Assembly (NCBI RefSeq): GCF_013752535.1
Contig: NZ_CP058348.1
Span: forward strand, 124,001 to 188,000
Direction of reading: 5' to 3'
Origin: Bdellovibrio sp. KM01
Lineage (GTDB): Bacteria; Bdellovibrionota; Bdellovibrionia; Bdellovibrionales; Bdellovibrionaceae
DNA length: 64,000 nucleotides
Shown one piece after another: positions 35,065 through 43,400 of this stretch. The translations under genes and the position numbers were made by a program. The notes under the pieces were generated by a model. The model was given only the letters and a program-made list of their open reading frames with translations. It was not told the DNA's origin and did not search any database. The stretch's first letter is position 1, and the number at the start of each line of letters is the position of its first letter.

Positions 35065-35760
35065 CTATACGCAGTCTTTAAGTTTTCTCAAGATTTCGAT
35101 CGCCTTTTCTCTCGAAACTTTTTGCGATTCCATTACAGAATCAACAAGAATTTCAGACGGAAGCTTGTTGCTGTTCGAAGACAATTCTGTAAATTTCGCC
35201 AAAACACGAGCGTAAGATGAACGCTCTGCTCCTTGGAATTGAGTCAAAATTTGAGTACCAAGGCGTACTGATTTATCGAAAGCTTCAATAGCAATTGCAT
35301 TTTGCTCTTTAGTTAGTTCGCGAGATTCAGCAGCTTTTAAAAGGTGCATTTTTCCAAGCATATTCGCCAAACCAGAAGCAGAATCAGATACTTCTTTTGC
35401 TTCAGCTCCATCAGTGATTTTTTCAGATGCTTTTTTTGCGGCTACGATTGATACCAAATTCTTCATAACTTCGGATTTCATTTTAGGATCACCGAAACCA
35501 AACTCTTTAGTACCGTATTTTAGTGCGTTATCAACGATTTGAGTTTCATTTTTAGAGATATCTCTCAAAGATTGTTCTAGATATTTCTTTTCGGCATTTT
35601 TGCCCGATGCATTTTTTAGATTACCGTTGGAATCCAAGAAGTATTCTTGGCTTGTTTTATCAAACTTTGCCAATCTTTCAGTTGTCGTCATTTTCCCTGG
35701 AGCCGCGAATGCAGTTGCAGAGAACGCTAGTGTCATACCGATAATAAATGCCTTTTTCAT
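35065..35760 (-). CDS. Secreted helical protein, sigma-54-driven
   Basis: 231 residues with signal peptide (MKKAFIIGMTLAFSATAFA). The mature protein is helical and Lys/Ala/Glu-rich (for example VSIVAAKKASEKI and GLANMLGKMHLLKAAESRELTKEQ). One Cys lies next to the end (KDCV). No family recognised. Its start is preceded by a sigma-54 box at 35804-35819 and the shared palindrome at 35919-35931. Probably periplasmic. Confidence 0.7.
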   Translation of the reverse strand: MKKAFIIGMTLAFSATAFAAPGKMTTTERLAKFDKTSQEYFLDSNGNLKNASGKNAEKKYLEQSLRDISKNETQIVDNALKYGTKEFGFGDPKMKSEVMKNLVSIVAAKKASEKITDGAEAKEVSDSASGLANMLGKMHLLKAAESRELTKEQNAIAIEAFDKSVRLGTQILTQFQGAERSSYARVLAKFTELSSNSNKLPSEILVDSVMESQKVSREKAIEILRKLKDCV

Positions 35761-35803
35761 GAAGTCTCCTCTTTTAAAATTCGTTTCTTATATAACTCTA
35801 TTA

Positions 35804-35819
35804 AGCAAAACCTTTACCA
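35804..35819 (-). promoter_or_regulatory. Sigma-54 -24/-12 promoter of the 35065-35760 gene
   Basis: Minus strand TGGTAAAGGTTTTGCT: perfect -12 TTGCT, GG at -24, correct 12-base register. The start would be near 35793, about 33 bases before the ATG. Confidence 0.65.
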
Positions 35820-35918
35820 ACCCAAAAACTCGTATATTTCATCTGGCTGCGATTTCGTGTTTAACCTCTGAAATCAGTGACCTTTTCTGCGCTCGTCGTT
35901 ATCCTTCCGATAACTCAG

Positions 35919-35931
35919 TCTCATTTTGAGA
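35919..35931. promoter_or_regulatory. Enhancer-like palindrome TCTCA-TTT-TGAGA (copy 3)
   Basis: Extends to GTCTCA-TTT-TGAGAC, perfect over 15 bases. It is centred about 130 bases upstream of the predicted sigma-54 start of the 35065-35760 gene and immediately after the end of the 955-aa gene. Confidence 0.65.
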
Positions 35932-35936
35932 CATTT

Positions 35937-38804
35937 TTAGTTCCCTTGGGCTGAAGCCGTCATGTTTTGAGTGGCTTTTTCTACAGCTTTATCAAATCTC
36001 TGTTGATCCTTGCTCATCTGTTCAAGATTGTTGATCTTGTCCCAGCTCACCGCATTTGCGATGGATCCATAGGATTTCATTTCCACGGACAAGCCTTGGA
36101 GGGCTTCGAGTACGCTCACCACCAAGTTTGTTTGAGCTTTCGTCAAAGTGAACTTTTTAGTCTCGTGCTTTTCTTCTTTTGCGGGAGCGGAGTCCTCATC
36201 CAAGCTCGCAAAAGGATCTGCTTCAGCGGGCTTACCGGAGTTTGGAACGGCAACTCCCAATGTCTCAGCAACCTTCGTCAGGGATTGATTGATCTTTTCT
36301 CCCTGAGCTTCAAGTTGAGAGTTCTGTAAACTTGATTGAATGCGTTCGCGACCATTGATTGTAACAATTTTGATTTGCTTGATCAGGCGGTTCATCGTCG
36401 CAAATTCTGCTTCTACCTGTTTTAGCAGAGCGTCTGTCGGCGCCTTATCCATGTTGTTTTCAAAATCCATTTTGTACTCTTTGGCCGGGTTCATGATGTC
36501 GTTTAGGATGGAAAGATACACTCTTTCCTCTTGGAAAATGGCATTCATCACGCCGTTGTACGACGGGCCCGTGTTGATCGCGATTTTGCCCGGGCGATAA
36601 AGATCACGCATCATGTTCACTACGATTTTGTCGTATTCAAGGCCGTAAGTATCAAAAGCCGATTTCATTTGCGCATAAGTGTTTTGCTTCCACCATGATG
36701 CGAATGGAACTTGATCTTTACTTCCAATAACTGAGGGACGAGTTTCTGCTAGCAAGTATTCAACCCAGCCATTGTAAGTGATATTTTTTCCGTTGGCTTT
36801 CGCGATTTTGACCGGCCATGCATATGGCATTGGAGCACTATTTTTAAAGCGGTCCATATTCATATTGCTGCACTCATCGAACTTTTGACCGGGAATGCCG
36901 ATGCTAGGAGCAAGGAAGACCGAAGGGAATCCCACAGAGTTGCGAACTGCTAGTTCACCTTTTTCGATATCAGGTCCACAAGCCATTTGCATGATCAAAT
37001 TATCTGAGATTTGCGGAGTAGAGAAAATACCCACGCGACGGTAAAAGTTTGTGTCCTTAACCTTTTCATAAGTGGCAGGGCTCGACACATAAGTTGCCGC
37101 CCACGCAGCACCCGTGTTCATTTGTGGATTCGGATTGCCTAACATTGAGCGAACCTGGCTCAAAAGATTTTGATAAACATTCACTGTATAAGCAGAGACG
37201 CGAAGTTCGTTGTTAAGCATCGTCAAAGTTTGCGCTGCTTTAGTCAGATCTTTTTCGCCAAGACCATTTACGATTGCCGTGAATTTCTTTTGTTGATCAG
37301 CCGTCAACTGTTTGAACTGTGGGGATTGCAAAAGAAGTGAGGCTGCAGCGGCAGCGTCTTCCATTGTGTAAGCCTGTTGGTGCTGCACGAACATTGGATC
37401 CGTGTGGAAAGCATCGTCAGAAGCTTTCATGTCACCAGCACGAACTCCGAACAAAGGTGCTTTGTAAGTGATGTTGGCAGGTCTGTCGCCATAACGATGG
37501 TCACGGACTTGAGATACGAAGTCGCCATAGAAATTCTCTGCAGATTTATAGCCTTGAGTCAGCTGGAACAAAGCACTTTGCCAGTTGGCGCTAGCCTCTT
37601 GAACAGACGCCATATTAGCGCTTCTCCAAGCGATCATTTTATCTTTAAATGTTTTTAGTTTCGTTTGCAGTGGCACTTCATAGGTAGCAAGCCACTGAGA
37701 CTTCTTCATCGCATTTATTTCTTGCTCAAGTTCATTGGAATAACCATAAAGCTCGTGAGCGTCGACAACGTTTCTCCAAGTGTAAGTTACAGCACGCATG
37801 AAAAGTTGATCGAGTGCCACGAATGTCGCAAGTTTCAAACCTTTAGTTAGCAAGAAACGAAGACCTTTTACTTGCATAGAGCCTGGGATCAACCAAGCAA
37901 CGATATCCACGCCAGTCCAACGGATCAAAGCACCTTGAACCGCTTGTTTTGTCAGAAGATTAACGGCACCTTTTTCCAAAGTTGCAGCCACCGCAGAAGA
38001 GATAAGCATGGATGTGATATTGGGAGCCATTTCCCAAAGTTTTCTGTGGATAACCAGGTACTCGTAGGCTTTGGAGCATGGATCTTTATCCACACCTTTA
38101 TCCAGATCTTGCTGGGTAACTTTTTTGCCCATCCAAACTTTTGCACACATTTTTACGTTAGGATCAGCCACCAGTTGTGAAGCTAAACCTTGCACTGTCG
38201 CACCGACAACCATTCCCAGGTAAGGAATCATCACGTGGTAGCGTGGGTTTTTCATATACATCGCCATTACATTGGAAGCTGCACCTTGCGAGTACATGAA
38301 TAGTTGAAAACCAATAATACCCATTGGTGAAAAGGAGTGAGTGATATGCTGATCAATTGCGACAGGGTTTTGAGAGTAATTAACTACAAGCTCTCCCATC
38401 ATAACCAAGCCCATTGCAGAGAAGAACATGACTGATTCTGGAGCCAAGTTTTTCAGTGAATGAGAAAACGCCGCTTTATTAGCGCTCCAAACGCCACCCA
38501 TTTCTTTTAAAAGACGGCGTTCGAGGTTTTTGGGATCGTATTGACGAAGTACTTTTTCATCGGCAAACGGAATTTCCATAACAGGAATGTTGGTCTTCTT
38601 ATCAAAAACGCGTGTGATTTTGTTATCATAATCAACTTTTACGGAATAACCGATCGATTCAAGCATCGCTTTATCTTGAGTGGCTCTTTGGTCCTCAGAT
38701 TTAGTGATCGAGGCTGCGAGTGCAGGAGATAGTGAAGAAAAGCCTACTACCAAAGCGGTTAGGAAGCTGATCGTTCTTTTATATGTTAAAGACGCCTTAA
38801 ACAT
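35937..38804 (-). CDS. Large envelope protein of unknown family (955 aa), sigma-54-driven
   Basis: 955 residues with a signal peptide (FLTALVVGFSSLSPALAAS near residue 15-33). The first 350 residues contain several hydrophobic stretches around residues 125-145, 160-180 and 195-210 and a Cys-bearing loop (KMCAKVWMGKK); the remainder is soluble, helical and Gln/Met/Asn-rich (residues 370-955). No enzyme motif was found. It is the largest unidentified gene in the window, alone on its transcript, with a sigma-54 promoter at 38845-38860 and the shared palindrome at 38890-38902. It probably sits in the envelope; its role is unknown. Confidence 0.75.
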   Translation of the reverse strand: MFKASLTYKRTISFLTALVVGFSSLSPALAASITKSEDQRATQDKAMLESIGYSVKVDYDNKITRVFDKKTNIPVMEIPFADEKVLRQYDPKNLERRLLKEMGGVWSANKAAFSHSLKNLAPESVMFFSAMGLVMMGELVVNYSQNPVAIDQHITHSFSPMGIIGFQLFMYSQGAASNVMAMYMKNPRYHVMIPYLGMVVGATVQGLASQLVADPNVKMCAKVWMGKKVTQQDLDKGVDKDPCSKAYEYLVIHRKLWEMAPNITSMLISSAVAATLEKGAVNLLTKQAVQGALIRWTGVDIVAWLIPGSMQVKGLRFLLTKGLKLATFVALDQLFMRAVTYTWRNVVDAHELYGYSNELEQEINAMKKSQWLATYEVPLQTKLKTFKDKMIAWRSANMASVQEASANWQSALFQLTQGYKSAENFYGDFVSQVRDHRYGDRPANITYKAPLFGVRAGDMKASDDAFHTDPMFVQHQQAYTMEDAAAAASLLLQSPQFKQLTADQQKKFTAIVNGLGEKDLTKAAQTLTMLNNELRVSAYTVNVYQNLLSQVRSMLGNPNPQMNTGAAWAATYVSSPATYEKVKDTNFYRRVGIFSTPQISDNLIMQMACGPDIEKGELAVRNSVGFPSVFLAPSIGIPGQKFDECSNMNMDRFKNSAPMPYAWPVKIAKANGKNITYNGWVEYLLAETRPSVIGSKDQVPFASWWKQNTYAQMKSAFDTYGLEYDKIVVNMMRDLYRPGKIAINTGPSYNGVMNAIFQEERVYLSILNDIMNPAKEYKMDFENNMDKAPTDALLKQVEAEFATMNRLIKQIKIVTINGRERIQSSLQNSQLEAQGEKINQSLTKVAETLGVAVPNSGKPAEADPFASLDEDSAPAKEEKHETKKFTLTKAQTNLVVSVLEALQGLSVEMKSYGSIANAVSWDKINNLEQMSKDQQRFDKAVEKATQNMTASAQGN

Positions 38805-38817
38805 AGGATCTCCTCAA

Positions 38818-38832
38818 AAGGCAATTTGCCTT
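38818..38832 (-). promoter_or_regulatory. 15-bp perfect dyad in the leader of the 955-aa gene
   Basis: AAGGCAA-T-TTGCCTT, arms of seven with a one-base centre. It falls at about +2 to +16 of the predicted sigma-54 transcript, just before the AGGAG ribosome site. It could be a repressor site over the start; the loop is too small for a stable RNA hairpin. Confidence 0.35.
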
Positions 38833-38844
38833 ACTCAAGAGATT

Positions 38845-38860
38845 AGCAAGTCAGGGGCCT
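38845..38860 (-). promoter_or_regulatory. Sigma-54 -24/-12 promoter of the 955-aa gene
   Basis: Minus strand AGGCCCCTGACTTGCT: -24 GGC with correct spacing to a perfect -12 TTGCT; the first base and the CAC part of the -24 are imperfect. Start near 38834, leader about 30 bases. Confidence 0.6.
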
Positions 38861-38889
38861 GTCATTAGCGATATAAAGGAACTGGAGCG

Positions 38890-38902
38890 CCTCAAAGTGA
38901 GA
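38890..38902. promoter_or_regulatory. Enhancer-like palindrome CCTCA-AAG-TGAGA (copy 4)
   Basis: Twelve of 13 positions fit the shared dyad. It is centred about 62 bases upstream of the predicted start of the 955-aa gene. Confidence 0.5.
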
Positions 38903-38948
38903 CGGGACCGTATTCGGTCACTGGCCTGTCTATAATAATGACGGTTAT

Positions 38949-38999
38949 GTGCCAGGTCCTGTTTACGGGAGCACCGCGTCCGTAAACAGGACCTGGCAC
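38949..38999. repeat. Inverted repeat, 20-bp arms (GTGCCAGGTC family)
   Basis: Left arm GTGCCAGGTCCTGTTTACGG at 38949-38968 and its perfect inverted copy at 38980-38999, separated by 11 bases. It directly abuts the TAG stop of the minus-strand gene at 39000. A single copy with 18/20 identity occurs at 55934. It could act as a transcription terminator-like hairpin or a REP-type mobile palindrome. Confidence 0.85.
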
Positions 39000-40817
39000 C
39001 TAAAAGGGAAGAATCAGTGATAGACCCCACTGGTCAACAGTGTCTTTGCGCTCGGCTTCGGCGCGGATTTCTATATTCCCAGAGGAGAAAGACCCAGCAA
39101 CCAGGTGATTCCAATGAAACTCACCCTGAGTCGTTGAGTAAAGATATTCCGATTGAAACAAAGTTCTAAATTGATCCACCCATTTCATCATGAACATCGA
39201 TTTCGCCCCCAAATAGGGTTGCGCGATGTCAGTTAGGTAGGAATTTTCACTCATGGCGAACAAAGACCAACGAGTCGCTTTCATCAAAGGTAAATCAAAG
39301 CTCGCACCGATGCCGCCGTTTACATAGGGATTTAATTTTGGCTCGGTACCCACTTCAACGGACCATGAAATCGGTTTTTCTAACTGAGTCCACGGTGATG
39401 TCGAAAGAATGCTTAAGAAAACAAACTGATTCAAATCCCAATTCTGTCTTGTCGGCGTATAGCGAACATCAAAGACAAAGAAATTGAGTTGCGAAAATGG
39501 CGCAAGTCCACTGTCATCGGAAAGCAAATCATGAAATCCACGACGGAATTTAAATTGATAGTAGTCTTGCTGATCATTTTGCCCATATCCCAGGTAAAAT
39601 GCTGCAGTCGCAGGACTTAGCAGGGGAGATTTCGGCGGTGTGATCGTTACTGGTTCTGTGATCGCTCCCAATTTCGCGCGTGCAACCGAGAGTTTATACT
39701 TTTCATCGTTGTATTCTTTTTGATCGCGATACTCACGAATTGAAAGATAGCTAAGGGCTGCCTCAAGTGTTTCCGCTTTTTCTTTCTTGGAAAGTCCCAA
39801 GTAGTTTTTATTAGTATCCTGTTCTTTTAATAAGACAGAACGAAGCGCAGGTCGTTCGGAAAAGTTAAGCTTTGCATAGCGCGCGCGCCATTCAGTTTGC
39901 AGGGAAGTACGAAGTTTTTCTCCACCGATCAGTCCCGCATTAGCAACGACTTTAAGAGTATCGAGAGGTATGGCAATATCATGAAATTGTGAAGTGAGAT
40001 CGCTGCCTGGCGAAGCTACTTCAATAAGCTCCAACATCTGTGAAGAACAATTTTCATCGGCAAAGAAGTAGGGCGCATAGCTGCCTTCAAGTTCTAACAG
40101 ATGGTCGATCATCAATTCAACTTGTTGGGGTGTCAGGTTCAGTTTGTATTCCCAAAGATCGCGTCCCTCGAGGTTTGAATACTCTTGAATCTTTTGATGA
40201 TAGGGAAGCATAGAGTAACTGCCAGGATAATATCCAAAAAGCCCTTTAAGAGCGTAAAGCGCTCCGCCGTCAGTCCCTGTGTAGGCGGCATAATTGATTC
40301 CATAATCCAGAAGGTCCAGTTGCCCGGTATTCTTCGGATTATGCAGACGTAAAAATGTATGACCAAAACTTGAAGGGGCACTGGATAAATCAGAAGCAGC
40401 AAAAATCAGATAAGCTTCAGTAGCTCCCAATTGCGCTTTCCAAGATTTTCTTTCAGGACATTCTTCGACATCGTCGGATTTAATATCTAACACGGATTTA
40501 AGCCAAGAAGTGCGAGCCAGATAACGGCACTGAGATTTTGATGTCTTTGCATCCAAAAGCAAATCAAGTGTCGCCAGAAGTTCAGCACGAGGATTCTTAT
40601 GCCCATCGGGCGCAATAAAGAAGTTCCCAAGAATCGGGGATTTAAAATTTCCAGAGAGAGTTTTGCGGTAATGACCAAGCTTTAACCAAGCGGAAGACTC
40701 ATCAAGCTTTTTCGCCAGAGCTTGCTCTTTGTAAGACGCAGTTTCCTGCGATGAAAAGCCCCACACAAAGAGTGGGGCCGTCATCAATAAAACAGTAACT
40801 AGAAAATTAAGAACCAT
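39000..40817 (-). CDS. DUF4105 envelope protein
   Basis: 605 residues from ATG 40817, the first start that gives a signal peptide at once (VLNFLVTVLLMTAPLFVWGF). A TTG 11 codons upstream, within the same reading frame, is possible. Block LIFAASDLSSAPSSFGHTFLRLHN followed by YGINYAAYTG and FADENCSSQMLELIE is the Lnb-N-type DUF4105 module, which carries a likely cysteine-peptidase-like or lipase-like fold. The C-terminal 200 residues look like outer-membrane beta-strands, ending LSLILPF. Its start overlaps the DUF3015 gene, so the pair is co-expressed. Confidence 0.75.
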   Translation of the reverse strand: MVLNFLVTVLLMTAPLFVWGFSSQETASYKEQALAKKLDESSAWLKLGHYRKTLSGNFKSPILGNFFIAPDGHKNPRAELLATLDLLLDAKTSKSQCRYLARTSWLKSVLDIKSDDVEECPERKSWKAQLGATEAYLIFAASDLSSAPSSFGHTFLRLHNPKNTGQLDLLDYGINYAAYTGTDGGALYALKGLFGYYPGSYSMLPYHQKIQEYSNLEGRDLWEYKLNLTPQQVELMIDHLLELEGSYAPYFFADENCSSQMLELIEVASPGSDLTSQFHDIAIPLDTLKVVANAGLIGGEKLRTSLQTEWRARYAKLNFSERPALRSVLLKEQDTNKNYLGLSKKEKAETLEAALSYLSIREYRDQKEYNDEKYKLSVARAKLGAITEPVTITPPKSPLLSPATAAFYLGYGQNDQQDYYQFKFRRGFHDLLSDDSGLAPFSQLNFFVFDVRYTPTRQNWDLNQFVFLSILSTSPWTQLEKPISWSVEVGTEPKLNPYVNGGIGASFDLPLMKATRWSLFAMSENSYLTDIAQPYLGAKSMFMMKWVDQFRTLFQSEYLYSTTQGEFHWNHLVAGSFSSGNIEIRAEAERKDTVDQWGLSLILPF

Positions 40818-41283
40818 GGCAAAGGTTTTGAAGATCCTTTTGACCAGCAAGTTCGTTGTTCAAGTTAGAAACCATTTCAGCTGCAGAAGTGTTAGATGCC
40901 GGAATGATGTTTGTGTAGGAACCTTGGGTGAAAGTACCGAATGCAGATTGCGCTTCAGTGTTTTTGCAGCCTTTCATTTCAGCCAAAGTTGCAAGAAGTT
41001 GACCATGACCTTGAGCCATTTCACGAGAAAGCTCTTTTTGATTCACTTCAACGAAGTATTGAACTTCTTTATCGTTCATAACGATACCGCTTGAAGAGCA
41101 ACCAGAAGTACCAGAAGTGATACCAAAGAATGATGACAAGAACGATCCGTTGGTCGTTAATGCCAAAAGTTGCAAGCCTTTGGAGTTTTTAGAAATGATC
41201 ATAGAGCCCAAACCGCAACCAGCATCACCGGCAAATGCCTGAGCGGAAAACATAAATAGAACTGCAAAAAGAACCTTTTTCAT
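40807..41283 (-). CDS. DUF3015-like secreted protein
   Basis: 158 residues from ATG 41283 (AGGAGGATTC upstream) with signal peptide MKKVLFAVLFMFSAQAFA. GCGLGSMII, SGTSGCSS and the C-terminal NLCHGS (four Cys in all, with MKGCKNTE) resemble the DUF3015 family. Periplasmic, function unknown. Overlaps the DUF4105 gene by 11 bases; these two probably form one functional unit. Confidence 0.7.
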   Translation of the reverse strand: MKKVLFAVLFMFSAQAFAGDAGCGLGSMIISKNSKGLQLLALTTNGSFLSSFFGITSGTSGCSSSGIVMNDKEVQYFVEVNQKELSREMAQGHGQLLATLAEMKGCKNTEAQSAFGTFTQGSYTNIIPASNTSAAEMVSNLNNELAGQKDLQNLCHGS

Positions 41284-41366
41284 CGAATCCTCCTGTTGTG
41301 TACAAACATGCTGACTCACAGTCTGTTTTCCAGCAAACTTTAATTGTGAAAGGCTAGGGCTAAATC

Positions 41367-41711
41367 ATGTCAGTTGTTGAAGTAACCAAAGAGACATTTA
41401 AGCAAGTTGTTGAAGAAAACCAGATTGTTATCGTGGACTTCTGGGCGGTCTGGTGTGGTCCTTGTAAAAGATTTGCGCCTATTTTCGACGCCGTAGCAGC
41501 TAAACATCCAGGTGTTAAGTTCATCAAGATCAATACGGATGATGAGCCAGAAATTGCGGCAAGTTTCGAAGTGCGTTCAATTCCCACATTAGCTGTCATC
41601 AAAGAACAGTCCATTATCTTCGTCCAGCCGGGTGCCGTAAACGAAGACGTTCTGGAGCAAATTGTTCAAAGAGCCAAAGAGATAGACATGTCTCAGGTTG
41701 AAAAAGAATAA
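41367..41711 (+). CDS. trxA: Thioredoxin
   Basis: 114 residues with the active site WAVWCGPCKRFAP (Cys30 and Cys33) and cis-Pro region VRSIPTLAVIKE. No signal peptide, so it is cytosolic. It reduces protein disulfides. It stands alone, divergent from the DUF3015 gene. Length and motif are typical. Confidence 0.9.
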   Translation: MSVVEVTKETFKQVVEENQIVIVDFWAVWCGPCKRFAPIFDAVAAKHPGVKFIKINTDDEPEIAASFEVRSIPTLAVIKEQSIIFVQPGAVNEDVLEQIVQRAKEIDMSQVEKE

Positions 41712-41824
41712 GTTCGTTCAACTAAGCAGCTCCATTTTTTGTCACGAATTGAATTCTTAGACAACATCGCGGAATTGCACATTCTTTCCACAATCAAAAT
41801 TAAGATAGCAAGCTCGCACGATTA

Positions 41825-41836
41825 GCTCGCGCGAGC
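41825..41836. promoter_or_regulatory. 12-bp perfect palindrome upstream of the 41897 gene
   Basis: GCTCGCGCGAGC lies just upstream of the sigma-54-like box at 41843; a half site AGCTCGC also occurs about 14 bases earlier. It could be a regulator site. Confidence 0.35.
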
Positions 41837-41842
41837 GTTTTG

Positions 41843-41858
41843 CGGCGTACACCTTGCT
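41843..41858 (+). promoter_or_regulatory. Sigma-54-like promoter of the 41897 gene
   Basis: CGGCGTACACCTTGCT: -24 GGC with correct register to a perfect -12 TTGCT, first base of the -24 not T. Start near 41870, leader about 27 bases with a GAGAGAGG ribosome site. The shared TCTCA palindrome is not present upstream. Confidence 0.5.
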
Positions 41859-41896
41859 CTTCTAGTTTTCTGAAAAACTAAAACGAGAGAGGTCGT

Positions 41897-42559
41897 ATGA
41901 CTAACGTATTTTCGAAACTCACACTAACAGTTCTGGCATTTGGTATCGCATTTCAAGCACAAACAGCTAAGGCAGCTGATCGCGGGACCGTGATCGCTGC
42001 GACGATTGGTGGCGCCATTATCGGTGGTTTGATTGGTGCGAACATCGCTCAAGACTTTGATGATGATGACAATCGCCAATCCCAGCGCATGTGGTATAAA
42101 GCCTTAAACAATGACTTCCGAGACACTCCCTATGCCTGGGATGGACAAGGACATCGTGGGCGCATCGTCTTTACGGGCGAGGGATATTTTGATGGTTACT
42201 ATTGCCGTATCTATCGCAGTGAAGTTTGGAATCGCAGAACTGATACGCCGATGATCACGCGCGGATATGTGTGCCGTGCCGGTGATGGCTCATGGTTCAA
42301 AAGAGAAGAATCAGACATCGCACAGTCTCGTCCAAATCGTCCTGATCGTGGTCAACGCTTCGATCCTCCTCGTCCAGAGAGGCAAGATGATCGCAGGGAT
42401 GATCGTCGTCAGCCACCAAGATTTGGTGGTCGCCAACAGCAACAATCGGGTATGGGCATGGGCCCAGGTCGTGGAATGGGCGGAGGAATGCAACAAGGTA
42501 GCACAAGTTCCGGGACTGTGATCACTAACGGAGATGCTTTACCAATCGGAGTTCAATAG
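41897..42559 (+). CDS. Glycine-zipper secreted protein
   Basis: 220 residues. Signal peptide (about 1-26, ending AKAA), then a glycine-zipper helix (GTVIAATIGGAIIGGLIGANIA) of the 17-kDa surface antigen type, a central domain with two Cys (YCRIYRSEVW and GYVCRAGDGSWFKRE) and a disordered Arg/Pro/Gly/Gln-rich tail. Probably membrane-attached on the periplasmic side or outer membrane. Downstream bidirectional terminator at 42586. Confidence 0.75.
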   Translation: MTNVFSKLTLTVLAFGIAFQAQTAKAADRGTVIAATIGGAIIGGLIGANIAQDFDDDDNRQSQRMWYKALNNDFRDTPYAWDGQGHRGRIVFTGEGYFDGYYCRIYRSEVWNRRTDTPMITRGYVCRAGDGSWFKREESDIAQSRPNRPDRGQRFDPPRPERQDDRRDDRRQPPRFGGRQQQQSGMGMGPGRGMGGGMQQGSTSSGTVITNGDALPIGVQ

Positions 42560-42585
42560 TTCTCGGAATAATTTGGACATAAAAA

Positions 42586-42608
42586 AACCCGCTCTTTTGA
42601 AGCGGGTT
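42586..42608. terminator. Bidirectional terminator
   Basis: Stem AACCCGCT / AGCGGGTT with a 7-base loop, A run before and T run after. It serves both the plus-strand glycine-zipper gene and the convergent cyclophilin gene. Confidence 0.85.
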
Positions 42609-42632
42609 CTTTAATTCGTGATGTAGTAACGA

Positions 42633-43367
42633 CTACTCTCTTACGATTTTTACTGACTTGATGATCATTGGCTCAACTGGACGATCCATTGGGCCTACTT
42701 TCGTGTTTTCGATAGCGTGAACAACGTCCAAGCCCTCAACAACTTCACCGAATACTACGTGACGGCCATCCAACCAAGGAGTTGGAACGGTCGTAACGAA
42801 GAATTGGGAACCGTTCGTGTTAGGACCCGCGTTCGCCATAGAAAGCATGCCTGGCTTAGAGTGCTTCGGTTGACCTGGAAGGAATTCGTCGTCGAAACGG
42901 TAACCCGGACCACCAGTACCAGTTCCAAGTGGGCAACCACCTTGAATCATGAAATCTTTGATCACACGGTGGAAAGACAAGCCATCATAGAAAGGCTTTT
43001 TAACTTTTGAACCCGTTTTAGGATCAGTCCATTCTTTAGAGCCTTCAGCAAGACCCGCAAAGTTTTCAACTGTTTTAGGTGCAGTTTCAGTCAAAAGTTT
43101 AACTTTGAAATTGCCTTTAGTTGTTTCGAAAAGTGCAAACATCGGTTTTCCCTTCTTAGTAGCAGTATCTTCTTTAGCTTTTTTGGAATCAGCTTTTGAT
43201 TTCTTCGCTGGTTTCTCAGCTTTTACGTCAGCTGTTTTTTCAACTGCCGGGTCTGCTGATTTTTCAGTCGTCGTTTCTGCGGCATCCGCACGGAAACTGA
43301 AAGCAGCAAGCAAGAAAGCGAAAAGGTAGATCCAAAATACCTTTTTAATATCGATATTCTTCGACAT
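42633..43367 (-). CDS. Exported peptidyl-prolyl cis-trans isomerase (cyclophilin)
   Basis: 244 residues: signal peptide ([18 protein letters not shown]), a Lys/Ala/Glu linker (about 30-75) and a bacterial cyclophilin domain. [44 protein letters not shown] and [10 protein letters not shown] contain the Arg, Phe, Gln, Trp and His of the active site. It helps fold proteins in the periplasm. Transcribed alone. Confidence 0.9.
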   Translation of the reverse strand: MSKNIDIKKVFWIYLFAFLLAAFSFRADAAETTTEKSADPAVEKTADVKAEKPAKKSKADSKKAKEDTATKKGKPMFALFETTKGNFKVKLLTETAPKTVENFAGLAEGSKEWTDPKTGSKVKKPFYDGLSFHRVIKDFMIQGGCPLGTGTGGPGYRFDDEFLPGQPKHSKPGMLSMANAGPNTNGSQFFVTTVPTPWLDGRHVVFGEVVEGLDVVHAIENTKVGPMDRPVEPMIIKSVKIVRE

Positions 43368-43400
43368 TTGAATACTCCTGATTTGTTAGAACCTTAACTT

